A stretch of 40,998 nt of DNA from Vicingus serpentipes (lineage in GTDB: Bacteria > Bacteroidota > Bacteroidia > Flavobacteriales_E > Vicingaceae): contig JAGFIT010000085.1 in the NCBI GenBank assembly GCA_024103385.1, positions 1-40,998 on the forward strand, given 5' to 3'. A model generated the notes under the pieces. The model made no database searches, was not told the DNA's origin, and was given only the letters and a program-made list of their open reading frames with translations. A program made the translations under genes and the position numbers. How positions within the stretch are numbered: the stretch's first letter is position 1; each line of letters begins with the position of its first letter. This document shows, one piece after another, positions 1-6,920 of the stretch.

Positions 1-84
1 TCTTGAAATTAACTCCTGAATAATTAAATGTTTTTCTGTTTCGGTAAAATATTTACCTGCTTTTTGAATGATTTTTTTGTCCAT
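1..84 (-). CDS. N-terminal fragment of probable IS3-type transposase OrfA (cut by window edge)
   Basis: An ORF begins with ATG at 84 on the minus strand and is open to the window edge, giving 28 residues that start MDKKIIQKAGKYFTETEKH. A short basic start followed by a segment like 'F..EEK..IIQE.L' resembles the helix-turn-helix N-terminus of IS3 OrfA proteins in Bacteroidota. It lies 41 bp inside the presumed IS end, as expected for the first ORF of such an element. Only the N-terminus is visible, so the family call rests on that resemblance plus the IS-like end; it could be another small DNA-binding protein. Confidence 0.45.
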   Translation of the reverse strand, partial: MDKKIIQKAGKYFTETEKHLIIQELISR

Positions 85-125
85 TTTTTACACTTTTTAG
101 TGTAAACCTATTTCAGGACAAGACA
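1..125 (-). mobile_element. IS3-family-like insertion sequence, 5' end only
   Basis: On the minus strand the element starts at 125 with TGTCTTGTCCTGAAATAGG, which looks like the TG-starting terminal inverted repeat of IS3-group elements in Bacteroidota (recalled by pattern, not searched). It runs leftward out of the window. A 7-bp inverted repeat (TTTACAC at 87-93, GTGTAAA at 100-106) lies between the end and the first ORF. The junction falls inside a metallo-hydrolase-like gene whose reading frame is ended by IS sequence. The other end and the target duplication are not visible. Confidence 0.6.
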
Positions 126-470
126 TTCATTAAAGGCAGCATACTCTTTTAGCATTCGCATTTGTTCGGGGAGATCGGGAGTAGCTTCAAAGATGTATTT
201 CTTTTGGTTTTTAGGGTCTATCACTCCTAAAGCTACTATTTTTCTGTTTTTATCGGGGTGGGTAAATAAGTCTTTACAACAGTCTTTTTTGCAAGCAATT
301 TGTGGAGCTCCTGCATCTTGTACGGTTCCTAAAATAACCAGAGAGGTTGTGTTAACAGGAGTGATTTCAGCTATTTCTTCGGGTGCTGTAACAGATAATT
401 CTTCTTGCTGAGTACTGTTGTTACAAGCTACAACAATTAACGATAAAGTGATGAAATGAAGTAATTTCAT
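108..470 (-). pseudogene. PqqB-like metallo-beta-lactamase-fold lipoprotein, truncated by IS insertion
   Basis: The product starts MKLLHFITLSLIVVACNNS, a lipoprotein signal with Cys16. It continues with LVILGTVQDAGAPQIACKKD and a region ending IFEATPDLPEQ, which match the N-terminal third of PqqB-like MBL-fold hydrolases found as exported proteins in Bacteroidota. That family is normally about 300 residues; here only about 115 are native. The last five codons and the stop (108-125) belong to the IS end. The metal-binding motifs would lie in the missing part, so the product is probably inactive. It is 33 bp downstream of batE and may be co-transcribed with the Bat operon. The rest of the gene should lie beyond the IS, outside the window. 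Confidence 0.75.
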
Positions 471-503
471 AGCAGTTGGTTTACGAAAGTATGAAAGTAC
501 TAA

Positions 504-1493
504 TTAAATGGCTTCGATGGCTGAAGAAACTACCCAACCTACATTACCATTAGGAAGTTTTATTTTGCTCCAATCGTTTACTTTTTCTAGTAAGGTTACT
601 TTAGTGCCTTCGTGTAGGGTAAACAATTTTTCTGCTTTGGTATTGGGTTCACTTTGTATGGTAACGGTAGGTTCAAAAATAATGGCTTCAGAAGAAGAAG
701 CATTGATGCGTTGATGTTGGCTCGCCATCAACCAGCAGAACAGACTCAACACTAAAAAGAAACTTCCGCTGTAAAAGCTGATTTTCTTAAACAACACTGG
801 GTTGGTGAGCAGGTAAATGATGAAAAACAGTAAAGCTAAAAATACAAGTGCTACTGTATAGTAAGCCCAATCACTTACGGTTCGGGAAGTAACTAAGTTT
901 CTCCAGGAGTTGGTAATGAACAGTTCGGGTAAACGCTCTACCTTATCAACGGTTTTTTTGTTGGCCATTTTGAGGTTAAAGAGGGCATCTTCATGGTCGG
1001 GTTTTAGTTTTAACGCCCGTTCGTAGTTTAAAATAGCAGGAGGAATTTGATTGTTTTTATAATAGGCATTGCCCAAATTATAATAAATATCAGGAGCAAT
1101 ATTGTTGTTGTTCAGGATGGACTCATAAGTTGTAATGGCTTCTTCATAATTGCCCTCATTATAAAGTGCATTGGCTTTTTGGTAATCATCTTGGATGGAG
1201 GCGAAGGTAGGAAGGGTGAATAGTAGCAGAGCACCCAATAATATAACGTCATTACGAGTGTTACGAAGTAATCTTTTTAAGGAGGTTGCTTCATTCCGTT
1301 TTACTGCATTCGCAATGACGGGGGGTATCTCCTTCGACAGGCTCAGGATGACACCAAGAAATAGGCTCAGGATGACAAAAAACGAGTTTAGGATGACATC
1401 AAGAGTGCTTGCAATAGCATTCTTCAATTCCTTCAAGAAGATTCCTCCGCTTCGGTCGGAATGACAAGTACTATTTAATTCAACATTCATCAT
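504..1493 (-). CDS. batE: BatE: TPR and SH3-domain membrane protein (5' end altered by a repeat)
   Basis: This is the last Bat protein of the operon. The recognisable part begins at about residue 88 with a signal-like stretch (LLGALLLFTLPTFA), then TPR repeats (about 100-180), two transmembrane segments (about 212-230 and 240-258) and a C-terminal bacterial SH3 domain ending GNVGWVVSSAIEAI. The first 85 or so residues are odd: they are the translation of an intergenic-type repeat (for example VILSLSKE and LLRNTRNDVI). No in-frame ATG exists between the repeat and the signal peptide; only a TTG at 1238 would give a normal-looking start, so 1493 is the only ATG start. The gene lies 16 bp after batD. 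In the Bat system TPR proteins are thought to organise a membrane or periplasmic complex with the BatA/B VWA proteins; the exact role is not settled. Confidence 0.8.
   Translation of the reverse strand: MMNVELNSTCHSDRSGGIFLKELKNAIASTLDVILNSFFVILSLFLGVILSLSKEIPPVIANAVKRNEATSLKRLLRNTRNDVILLGALLLFTLPTFASIQDDYQKANALYNEGNYEEAITTYESILNNNNIAPDIYYNLGNAYYKNNQIPPAILNYERALKLKPDHEDALFNLKMANKKTVDKVERLPELFITNSWRNLVTSRTVSDWAYYTVALVFLALLFFIIYLLTNPVLFKKISFYSGSFFLVLSLFCWLMASQHQRINASSSEAIIFEPTVTIQSEPNTKAEKLFTLHEGTKVTLLEKVNDWSKIKLPNGNVGWVVSSAIEAI
1255..1470. repeat. Composite REP-like repeat fused to the start of batE
   Basis: On the plus strand this block contains AGGCTCAGGATGACA at 1339-1353 and again at 1363-1377, then AGGATGACA at 1390-1398, giving units spaced 24 and 21 bp apart. 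It is flanked by GCATTCGCAATGACGG (around 1306-1321) and by CTCCGCTTCGGTCGGAATGAC near 1445-1465. Such GGAATGAC-ended modules are typical of dispersed intergenic repeats. Related motifs occur at 3318-3360 and 38800-38927. Here the block is read through by the batE reading frame. Confidence 0.65.
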
Positions 1494-1509
1494 TTAACAT
1501 TTCTCATTA

Positions 1510-3309
1510 CTAAGCTACTTCGTCTTCAATTTTATTAATAATGCTTGCCGCTTTATCATATACCTCTTGTTCGGCAACAGCAACGGGTGCAAAACGTGCC
1601 ATGTCACACAACTCTAAGGTCTCTATTAAATCGGTTACCGTGTTTTCTGTAACGTTGATGGCCGTTAGTTTTTCTTTGATGTTGGATTGGTTGAGTTCTG
1701 ATACTGCAATATTGAGCTTATCACCTACATAACCATACAATGCTTTGGAAGTAGCTTCGTAAAATTCACTTTTGTTATTGGCGGCCAGACTTGCTTTAGC
1801 ACTGGCTAATCGTTTGGTAGCTAATTTACTGGCTTTCTTTTTCTTCATGCCTACCACATCGCTGTTGGCAGTTCTAATTTTATTTCTAAAAATAAAAGTG
1901 AGTAAAAATAGAAGTGGGGCGAGGAGCAATGACAGATAGAATTTCCATGAGTTATAAAATTGGGTATTGGCATGCGCGATTTCAATAGGCAAGGTATGGA
2001 TGTAACGAATGTCTTCCCCTAACAGTTCAATATCTTCTTTGTTGGAAGAAGAGAAGGCCACATTGTTACTTGTTCCGTCACCTTTTAAGATGTTTAGTTG
2101 AATAGGATCTGAGGTAATTGTTTTGTATTTTTTTGTAGTAGGATCGAAATAAGAAAACACAATAGGATCAATGTTAAATTTCCCTGCATGACGAGGGATG
2201 ATTAAATAATCGTATTCTATATTTCCGGCAACACCATTGATGGTGGTTTTAATGTTGTCATTGACTTTTGGGTCGTAAGTTTCAAAATCGGAAGGGAATT
2301 TGATTGTTGGTTTTTCAATTAAGTTGATATTGCCTTTTCCGGATATTTTTACTTTAATGTTGATGGCTTCATTAGCTTTTACTTCGTTGGCAGAAACATC
2401 TACAACCATATCCATATTACCTACTGCTCCGTTAAATCCTTCAGGAGCAGGTTGGGGATGAGGCATTACATTAATTTTGATGGCTTCACTCTTTAGTTGG
2501 TACTCTACATTTTCATACCTGCCAAAAAATTGGTCAAAAACACTTTGTCCTCTACCACTTGCTCTTCGTTGAACAGTGAAGTTCATTGCCAGAGGATCAA
2601 TTTCTAATTTTCCAGAGCGTTGAGGGAATAATACTATTTTCCGAATAGTAGCTACTTGCCATCGATAACCACCAATTATTTCTTGTGTCCATTGTGATTG
2701 GCCTATATCAATTTCCTGGCTCCAAAAACCATTTAAATCTGCATTTTTCACCAACTCATTTCCAGAGATATTGACTCTGGTATATAGTTTATAAGTAGCA
2801 ATAATTTGCTCTCCTTGATACACCTTGGTTTTGTTAACGGAAGCTTTAATGTATAAATCATCAGACACATTTGCTTGTTGAGTCGTAGTATTTTGTTGGT
2901 TACCTCCGGTATTTTGTTGTACAGGCACACCTTTGGTTACGTTTATTTTTAGGGTATTTGTTTTGTAAGCTTTTCCTTCAAATGCGGCTACAGCCGGACC
3001 AATAGTGAATTCTCCTTCTTTAACAGCCATTAAGATATAACTGTAGGAAACACTGGAAGAAGTTCTACCATTTATCCAGCTCATGCTTGTGGATTGGTTA
3101 GGGCCTGATAAAACTCTAAAATTACTAAAGCTAGGGGCTTTAAAGTTGGTAAAGTCTCCGTTTCCTTTAAATTCAATTTGAAAACGATCGCCTGTTTTTA
3201 CAGCTTGATGACTGGTAGCTGCCGTAAACTCAAAATCTTGTGCATAGCTAAAATTAAATAGCAATAGTGCTATGCAAGTAAAGAGGCTATGTTTAATCAA
3301 TGTTTTCAT
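1510..3309 (-). CDS. batD: BatD: periplasmic/membrane aerotolerance protein
   Basis: This is a 599-residue protein with signal peptide MKTLIKHSLFTCIALLLFNF ending ..SYAQDF, a long extracytoplasmic region of beta-rich repeats (BatD family, residues about 25-450), one transmembrane segment near residues 455-475 (FYLSLLLAPLLFLLTFIF), and a basic C-terminal cytoplasmic domain. I chose ATG 3309 over an in-frame ATG at 3324, because the latter lies in a repeat that ends GGAATGACG and would place five extra residues before a normal signal peptide. BatD is the large periplasmic partner of the BatA/BatB VWA proteins. It sits between batC and batE as in other Bat operons. It ends in TAG followed directly by TAA and TGA, so TAG is an ordinary stop in this organism. 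Confidence 0.9.
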   Translation of the reverse strand: MKTLIKHSLFTCIALLLFNFSYAQDFEFTAATSHQAVKTGDRFQIEFKGNGDFTNFKAPSFSNFRVLSGPNQSTSMSWINGRTSSSVSYSYILMAVKEGEFTIGPAVAAFEGKAYKTNTLKINVTKGVPVQQNTGGNQQNTTTQQANVSDDLYIKASVNKTKVYQGEQIIATYKLYTRVNISGNELVKNADLNGFWSQEIDIGQSQWTQEIIGGYRWQVATIRKIVLFPQRSGKLEIDPLAMNFTVQRRASGRGQSVFDQFFGRYENVEYQLKSEAIKINVMPHPQPAPEGFNGAVGNMDMVVDVSANEVKANEAINIKVKISGKGNINLIEKPTIKFPSDFETYDPKVNDNIKTTINGVAGNIEYDYLIIPRHAGKFNIDPIVFSYFDPTTKKYKTITSDPIQLNILKGDGTSNNVAFSSSNKEDIELLGEDIRYIHTLPIEIAHANTQFYNSWKFYLSLLLAPLLFLLTFIFRNKIRTANSDVVGMKKKKASKLATKRLASAKASLAANNKSEFYEATSKALYGYVGDKLNIAVSELNQSNIKEKLTAINVTENTVTDLIETLELCDMARFAPVAVAEQEVYDKAASIINKIEDEVA

Positions 3310-3317
3310 TTTTTTAC

Positions 3318-3360
3318 TCGTCATTCCTGAAGTAGCGGGAGCGAATATCAGGAATCTCTT
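3318..3360. repeat. Short hairpin repeat in front of batD
   Basis: Perfect 8-bp arms ATTCCTGA (3323-3330) and TCAGGAAT (3348-3355) enclose a GC-richer loop. On the minus strand it ends GGAATGACGAG, the same ending as the other GGAATGAC-type repeats of this window. It lies in the gap between the batC tail and the batD start, and supplies the spurious upstream ATG of batD. Confidence 0.5.
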
Positions 3361-3366
3361 TGTTTT

Positions 3367-3510
3367 TTACCAATCTTTTTCAATTTTTACTTTTTCACCC
3401 TTTTCTTTTTTCTTTTTTAGTTTCGCTTGTACTTGTTTTTCTTTGTTGTTTAAAGCATCTAACATCCGTTGAGCATCTTGTTTAGAAAGTTGGTTAGGCT
3501 GAGGTTGGTG
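3367..3510 (-). pseudogene. Orphaned C-terminal tail of BatC after an in-frame amber codon
   Basis: Directly after the TAG that ends batC (3511-3513), the same frame stays open for 47 codons to a TAA at 3367-3369. It encodes HQPQPNQLSKQDAQRMLDAL and then a Lys-rich end finishing KVKIEKDW. This is the usual conserved end of Bacteroidota BatC proteins (an LS..DA.RML.AL segment followed by a basic tail). The tail has no plausible start codon of its own apart from an internal ATG. One base change (for example CAG to TAG) explains the break. A sequencing error or readthrough is possible. Confidence 0.75.
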
Positions 3511-4137
3511 CTATTTTTCTTTATCACCATCCTTTTTCTCACCAGTTTTTTCTGGATCTTCTTTTTTATCCTTTTTCTCATCTCCCTTATCATCCTTTTT
3601 ATCTTTGTTTTCACCCTTCTTTTGATCATCTTTTTTGTTCTCGTCTTTTTTATCTTGATCATCCTTTTTCTCATCGTCTTTTTTATCCTGATCCTTTTTT
3701 TGTTGTTCTTGTTGTTGCTGTAATTTCTTTTTAGCATAAGCTAAGTTGTAACGTGTATCATCATCTTTAGGGTTTTCTCGCAAAGCCTTTTTGTAGGCAT
3801 CAACACTTTCTTGATATTTTTGAGACTGTAAAAGAGAGTTCCCTAGGTTATGATAAGCACTAGCTTTCAATTCTTTGTTGTCGGTTTTTTCAGCTACCTT
3901 TTGAAATTGTTGACCAGCTTCAGCAAACTTTTTTTGTTTATAGAGGGCATCACCTAAGTTAAATTCAGCTTTGAGAGATTCGTTGTTTTTTTCTAACGCT
4001 TTTTTATAACTCTCGTTGGCTTCATCATACTTTTCATCTTGATATAGTTTATTACCTTGTCGGATGTACTTTTTTTCTTCTTGAGAAAAAGCGTTTAGGC
4101 TAAACAATAGGATTAATATGTATAGTATGTATTTCAT
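3511..4137 (-). CDS. batC: BatC: TPR protein, apparently truncated by an amber codon
   Basis: The 208-residue product has a signal peptide (MKYILYILILLFSLNAFSQ), then three TPR-type units between about residues 20 and 130, then a long Lys/Asp/Glu tract (about 140-208) with no fixed structure. The tract ends GEKKDGDKEK and TAG. The conserved BatC C-terminus follows in the same frame after that TAG, so the full gene would span 3367-4137 (about 256 codons). BatC is thought to act with BatB in a periplasmic complex; the lost tail contains the best conserved non-TPR residues. In most Bat operons batC lies next to batB. Here 666 bp holding repeats and a DUF559 gene separate them. Confidence 0.85.
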   Translation of the reverse strand: MKYILYILILLFSLNAFSQEEKKYIRQGNKLYQDEKYDEANESYKKALEKNNESLKAEFNLGDALYKQKKFAEAGQQFQKVAEKTDNKELKASAYHNLGNSLLQSQKYQESVDAYKKALRENPKDDDTRYNLAYAKKKLQQQQEQQKKDQDKKDDEKKDDQDKKDENKKDDQKKGENKDKKDDKGDEKKDKKEDPEKTGEKKDGDKEK

Positions 4138-4150
4138 TTATTATTTCAGT

Positions 4151-4251
4151 TTTGAGCAAATAACTATCCCCTTGAGGGGATGATAGGGGTGTTGTTAAGT
4201 TAACATCCCTCTAAATCTCCCTTCAAAGGGAGACTTTCGTTTGTGCTCAAA
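4151..4251. repeat. Long palindromic repeat, copy 1 (upstream of batC)
   Basis: The ends are inverted: TTTGAGCA at 4151 and TGCTCAAA at 4251. Inside are hairpins CCCC-TTGA-GGGG and CTCCCT-TCAA-AGGGAG, and a central pairing of AGGGGTGTT with AACATCCCT (one mismatch). The whole unit therefore folds into a cruciform-like structure. It is about 75-80% alike by eye to the copy at 4310-4434 and shares AACATCCCTCTAAATCTC with it. This looks like a MITE/REP-type element. Confidence 0.7.
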
Positions 4252-4290
4252 TTTTTCCATTTAGTTCTTCAATTTTATTTGTAATACTCT
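4252..4290. repeat. Duplicated 3' end of the DUF559 gene
   Basis: TTTTTCCATTTAGTTCTTCA and the following bases to 4290 repeat almost exactly the sequence at 4435-4474, which encodes the last dozen or so residues of the DUF559 protein (ending EELNGKI). The palindromic element plus the gene end therefore form a tandem duplication, best explained by recombination or slippage during or after insertion. Confidence 0.75.
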
Positions 4291-4309
4291 TTTTTTTATT
4301 TCAATAATT

Positions 4310-4434
4310 TTTGAGCGAACAACTATCCCCTTGAGAGTCCTGTCCCGATTTATTTCGGGAGGATAATAGGGGTGTTATTAATTTAACATCCCTCTAAATC
4401 TCTCTTCAAAGGGAGACTTTCGTTTGTGCTCAAA
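4310..4434. repeat. Long palindromic repeat, copy 2 (at the stop of the DUF559 gene)
   Basis: It has the same build as copy 1: TTTGAGCG at 4310, TGCTCAAA ending at 4434, and the shared core AACATCCCTCTAAATCTC. It carries an extra segment (GTCCTGTCCCGATTTATTTC, then GGGAGGA) with its own inverted arms, TCCCGA...TCGGGA. The TGA stop of the DUF559 gene (4430-4432) lies within its terminal arm. Confidence 0.7.
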
Positions 4435-4807
4435 TTTTTCCATTTAGTTCTTCAATTTTTATTTGTAATGCTCTTAACACATTATTCATATCGTTTTTAA
4501 TTTCGGCATCATCGAAACGAATAAATTCTAATCCTAGATGTTCCAATTTCGTTTGCCTTACAACATCATTCTCATAAGCATCATCAAAATTATGAGAAGC
4601 CCCATCAACTTCAATAATTAAGCTTAGTTCATGACAGTAAAAATCGACAATGTATTTAGCTATCGGTACTTGTCGATGAAACTCAACTCCTAAACTTTTT
4701 TTTCTAATTTCTTGCCAAAGTAACACTTCACCTAATGTCATATTTTTCCTCAGCTTTCGAGTTAAAGGCTTTAAGTGTGGTTCATATGGTATTATTCTGT
4801 TCCTCAT
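4430..4807 (-). CDS. DUF559 (Vsr-like) endonuclease-domain protein inserted in the Bat operon
   Basis: This 125-residue protein is almost entirely a DUF559 domain. It has the family's start pattern (IIPYEPHLKPLTRKLRKNMT), then TLGEVLLWQEIR, GVEFHRQVPIAKYIVDFYCH, and the acidic strand LIIEVDGASH with E66/D68 as candidate metal ligands of the PD-(D/E)XK-like fold. The end IRFDDAEIKNDMNNVLRAL is also typical, so the domain is complete. The function of stand-alone DUF559 proteins is unproven; relation to Vsr mismatch nucleases is by fold only. Its ATG overlaps the batB stop (ATGA), so it is translated as part of the operon. Its stop lies in a palindromic repeat and its 3' end is duplicated at 4252-4290. 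DUF559 is not a Bat component, so it is likely an acquired cargo gene. Confidence 0.85.
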   Translation of the reverse strand: MRNRIIPYEPHLKPLTRKLRKNMTLGEVLLWQEIRKKSLGVEFHRQVPIAKYIVDFYCHELSLIIEVDGASHNFDDAYENDVVRQTKLEHLGLEFIRFDDAEIKNDMNNVLRALQIKIEELNGKI

Positions 4808-5841
4808 TTCTTCTCGAATAAATTCAATCTATCTAATTTGGTATTTTTTCTGTTGGAGATAAAGTATTCCAATATTAATAGCACTAAAGCGATAATCAGA
4901 AAAATCTGAAAACGATCTTCGTAATCTTTAAATGTTTTGCTGCCAAATTCTTTTTTCTCCATTTTATTAATTTCTTCCATGATAATACTTAGTCCTGCAT
5001 TGGCGTTAGTAGCTCTCACATAAGTTCCATTTCCTGCTGCCGCTATTTGTTTTAGCATATCTTCATTTAATTTAGAAACTACTGTATTGTTTTGATTGTC
5101 TGTTCTAAATCCAATTTGTGCTCCTTGTTTATAAATAGGGATAGGAGCCCCGCCTTCAGAGCCCATTCCTATAGTATGAACAGAGACACCTTCTTCTGAA
5201 GCTGATTGTGCATTGACTACAGCGTCTTCCTCATGATTCTCTCCATCTGTAATAACAATGATGGCTTTGCTGGTTCCATTTTCAAAATCAAACGACTCCA
5301 TCGCTAAGTCTATTGCAGAACCAATGGATGTTCCTTGAGTAGGAACGATGTCGGTGCCTATTGTTTCTAAAAATAATTTTGCAGAAGAATAATCGGTGGT
5401 AATGGGCAATTGAACATAAGCGTCACCAGCAAAGACGATAATCCCTAATCGATCGTTATGTAGTTTTTCGATGAGCTGATAAATGGCTCTTTTGGCTCTT
5501 TCTAAACGGTTAGGAGAAAGATCCTCAGCTAACATGCTGTTAGAAACATCTAAGGCAATCATCAAATCAATTCCTTCTCGTTTCACTTCTTCCATTTTAG
5601 TTCCATATTGGAAGTTGGCTAATCCTAAAAACAAGGAGGTAGTAGCTAATCCAAAAAGTATAAATTTTACTATAGGCATTGAAGTAGAAACATTAGGCAT
5701 CATACGAGCAATCATTTTGGAATCACCAAATGCTTTTCGTTTTCTATTTTTCCAATTTTGGGTATAGAAAAAGAGAAGCAACATTAGTGGGATTACGCCC
5801 AAAATTGCCCATAAAAATTCGGTATGTTCAAATCTATACAA
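4804..5841 (-). CDS. batB: BatB: membrane-anchored VWA-domain protein
   Basis: The 345-residue protein has transmembrane segments at about 9-26, 57-77 and near the C-terminus (about 311-328, FQIFLIIALVLLILEYF). The VWA domain between about 90 and 290 carries the MIDAS motif D98-V-S-N-S102, plus TDGENHEEDA as a later MIDAS region. VWA domains bind ligands through a metal ion and are placed outside the cytoplasm here. The gene overlaps the end of batA by 8 bp and the following DUF559 gene by 4 bp, so translation is tightly coupled. BatA and BatB are paralogues; this one is BatB by order and by its shorter spacing between the first two membrane segments. The Bat name comes from an aerotolerance phenotype in Bacteroides fragilis; the molecular role is still unclear. 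Confidence 0.92.
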   Translation of the reverse strand: MYRFEHTEFLWAILGVIPLMLLLFFYTQNWKNRKRKAFGDSKMIARMMPNVSTSMPIVKFILFGLATTSLFLGLANFQYGTKMEEVKREGIDLMIALDVSNSMLAEDLSPNRLERAKRAIYQLIEKLHNDRLGIIVFAGDAYVQLPITTDYSSAKLFLETIGTDIVPTQGTSIGSAIDLAMESFDFENGTSKAIIVITDGENHEEDAVVNAQSASEEGVSVHTIGMGSEGGAPIPIYKQGAQIGFRTDNQNNTVVSKLNEDMLKQIAAAGNGTYVRATNANAGLSIIMEEINKMEKKEFGSKTFKDYEDRFQIFLIIALVLLILEYFISNRKNTKLDRLNLFEKK

Positions 5842-6832
5842 TGCCTTTAAAAATGGTGTTTTTTAACATAAATTCAATCAATAACAATAAAGCAGCAATA
5901 GCGGCAAATGGCCAGAATTGCTCTGACTTTTTCTTGTACTCCGTTACTTCTATTTTTGATTTTTCTAATTGATCAATTTCTTCGTAAATTTTTTCTAAAC
6001 TTTCTTTATCAGTAGCTCTAAAATATTCTCCATCAGTGATATTAGCAATTTCGTTTAAGGTTTTTTCGTCTATTCTTACTGGTACGTTTTGGTATTGAAC
6101 TCTTCCAAATTGATCTTGATAAGGGGTAGGGGCAGTTCCGTTTGAACCTACTCCAATAGTATAGACTCTAATTCCAAATTCACGTGCAATTTCAGCAGCA
6201 GTAACGGGAGGAATAGATCCGGAATTGTTCGACCCATCTGTTAAAAGGATGGCTACTTTACTTATTGCTTCACTGTCTTTTAAACGATTAACCGCTGTAG
6301 CTAATCCCATACCAATGGCAGTTCCATCTTCTATCATACCATTTTTAATGTCATCAAATAAATTAAGTAATACATCATGGTCGGTAGTTAGAGGACACTG
6401 GGTAAAGCTTTCTCCTCCGTATATCACCAAACCTATTCTATCATATGGTCTTTCAGAAATAAAATCCATAGCTACTTGTTTGGAAGCCTCTAAACGATTG
6501 GGTTTAAAATCTTCTGCCAACATACTTCCAGAGATATCTAGCGCGATAACAATATCAATACCTTCTGTAGTTACGTCTTGCCAGCTTAATGAGGTTTGCG
6601 GTCGTGCCAAAGCAGTAATTAAAGCGGCCAAAGCAATGCATCTTAACCCAAGTAGAGAATGCCTTAACGATGTGTATTTAGATATCCCAAAGCTCTTTAG
6701 AGTAGTAATCTTTACAGTACCATATAATTTATTTTTCCTAAAAATATACCATCCTATCATTAATGGAATAATGATGAATGCCCAGAAAAATTGGGGATTG
6801 GCAAACGATATTTCATTCCACTTTTGTAACAT
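5834..6832 (-). CDS. batA: BatA: membrane-anchored VWA-domain protein
   Basis: The 332-residue protein starts MLQKWNEISFANPQFFWAFI. It has membrane segments at about 14-29, 60-76 and 306-324, and a VWA domain (about 92-300) with an intact MIDAS D99-I-S-G-S103 and LLTDGSNNSG. It is the first Bat VWA gene after the BatD-like gene and overlaps batB by 8 bp. It probably works in complex with BatB and the MoxR ATPase encoded upstream; MoxR AAA+ proteins commonly act as chaperones for VWA proteins. The 53 bp in front of the start contain a palindromic repeat that also overlaps the preceding gene's 3' end. Confidence 0.93.
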   Translation of the reverse strand: MLQKWNEISFANPQFFWAFIIIPLMIGWYIFRKNKLYGTVKITTLKSFGISKYTSLRHSLLGLRCIALAALITALARPQTSLSWQDVTTEGIDIVIALDISGSMLAEDFKPNRLEASKQVAMDFISERPYDRIGLVIYGGESFTQCPLTTDHDVLLNLFDDIKNGMIEDGTAIGMGLATAVNRLKDSEAISKVAILLTDGSNNSGSIPPVTAAEIAREFGIRVYTIGVGSNGTAPTPYQDQFGRVQYQNVPVRIDEKTLNEIANITDGEYFRATDKESLEKIYEEIDQLEKSKIEVTEYKKKSEQFWPFAAIAALLLLIEFMLKNTIFKGIV

Positions 6833-6840
6833 TTTCTTTT

Positions 6841-6920
6841 TTCACATCCCTCTCACTCTCCCTTCAAAGGGAGAATGCCTTAGCTTTATTCCCCGGAGGG
6901 AATTGCTGGGGGTGTTTCAT
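6841..6920. repeat. Palindromic repeat at the 3' end of the BatD-like gene
   Basis: CACATCCCTCTCACTCTCCC followed by TTCAAAGGGAG (6843-6873) pairs imperfectly with ATTCCCCGGAGGGAATTGCT and GGGGGTGTTT (6889-6918). It shares CATCCCTC..A.TCTCCCTTCA-type sequence with the repeats at 4151-4251 and 4310-4434, in a different order of the arms. Its right half encodes the last residues (TPPAIPSGE) and stop of the preceding gene. Confidence 0.6.

Noticed and set aside
3511..3513. Recoding of TAG as an amino acid
   Set aside because: TAG ends other intact genes here (batD, the response regulator, the AddA-like protein), so it is a normal stop; a local nonsense change is simpler.
3469..3723. Long hydrophobic ORF on the plus strand opposite batC
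   Set aside because: It is the antisense reading of the Lys/Asp-rich BatC tract; the Phe/Leu/Ile bias follows from that composition.
3459..3737. Lys/Arg-rich ORF on the minus strand in another frame of batC
   Set aside because: It is a frame shadow of the same low-complexity tract; the real frame shows TPR repeats and the BatC tail.
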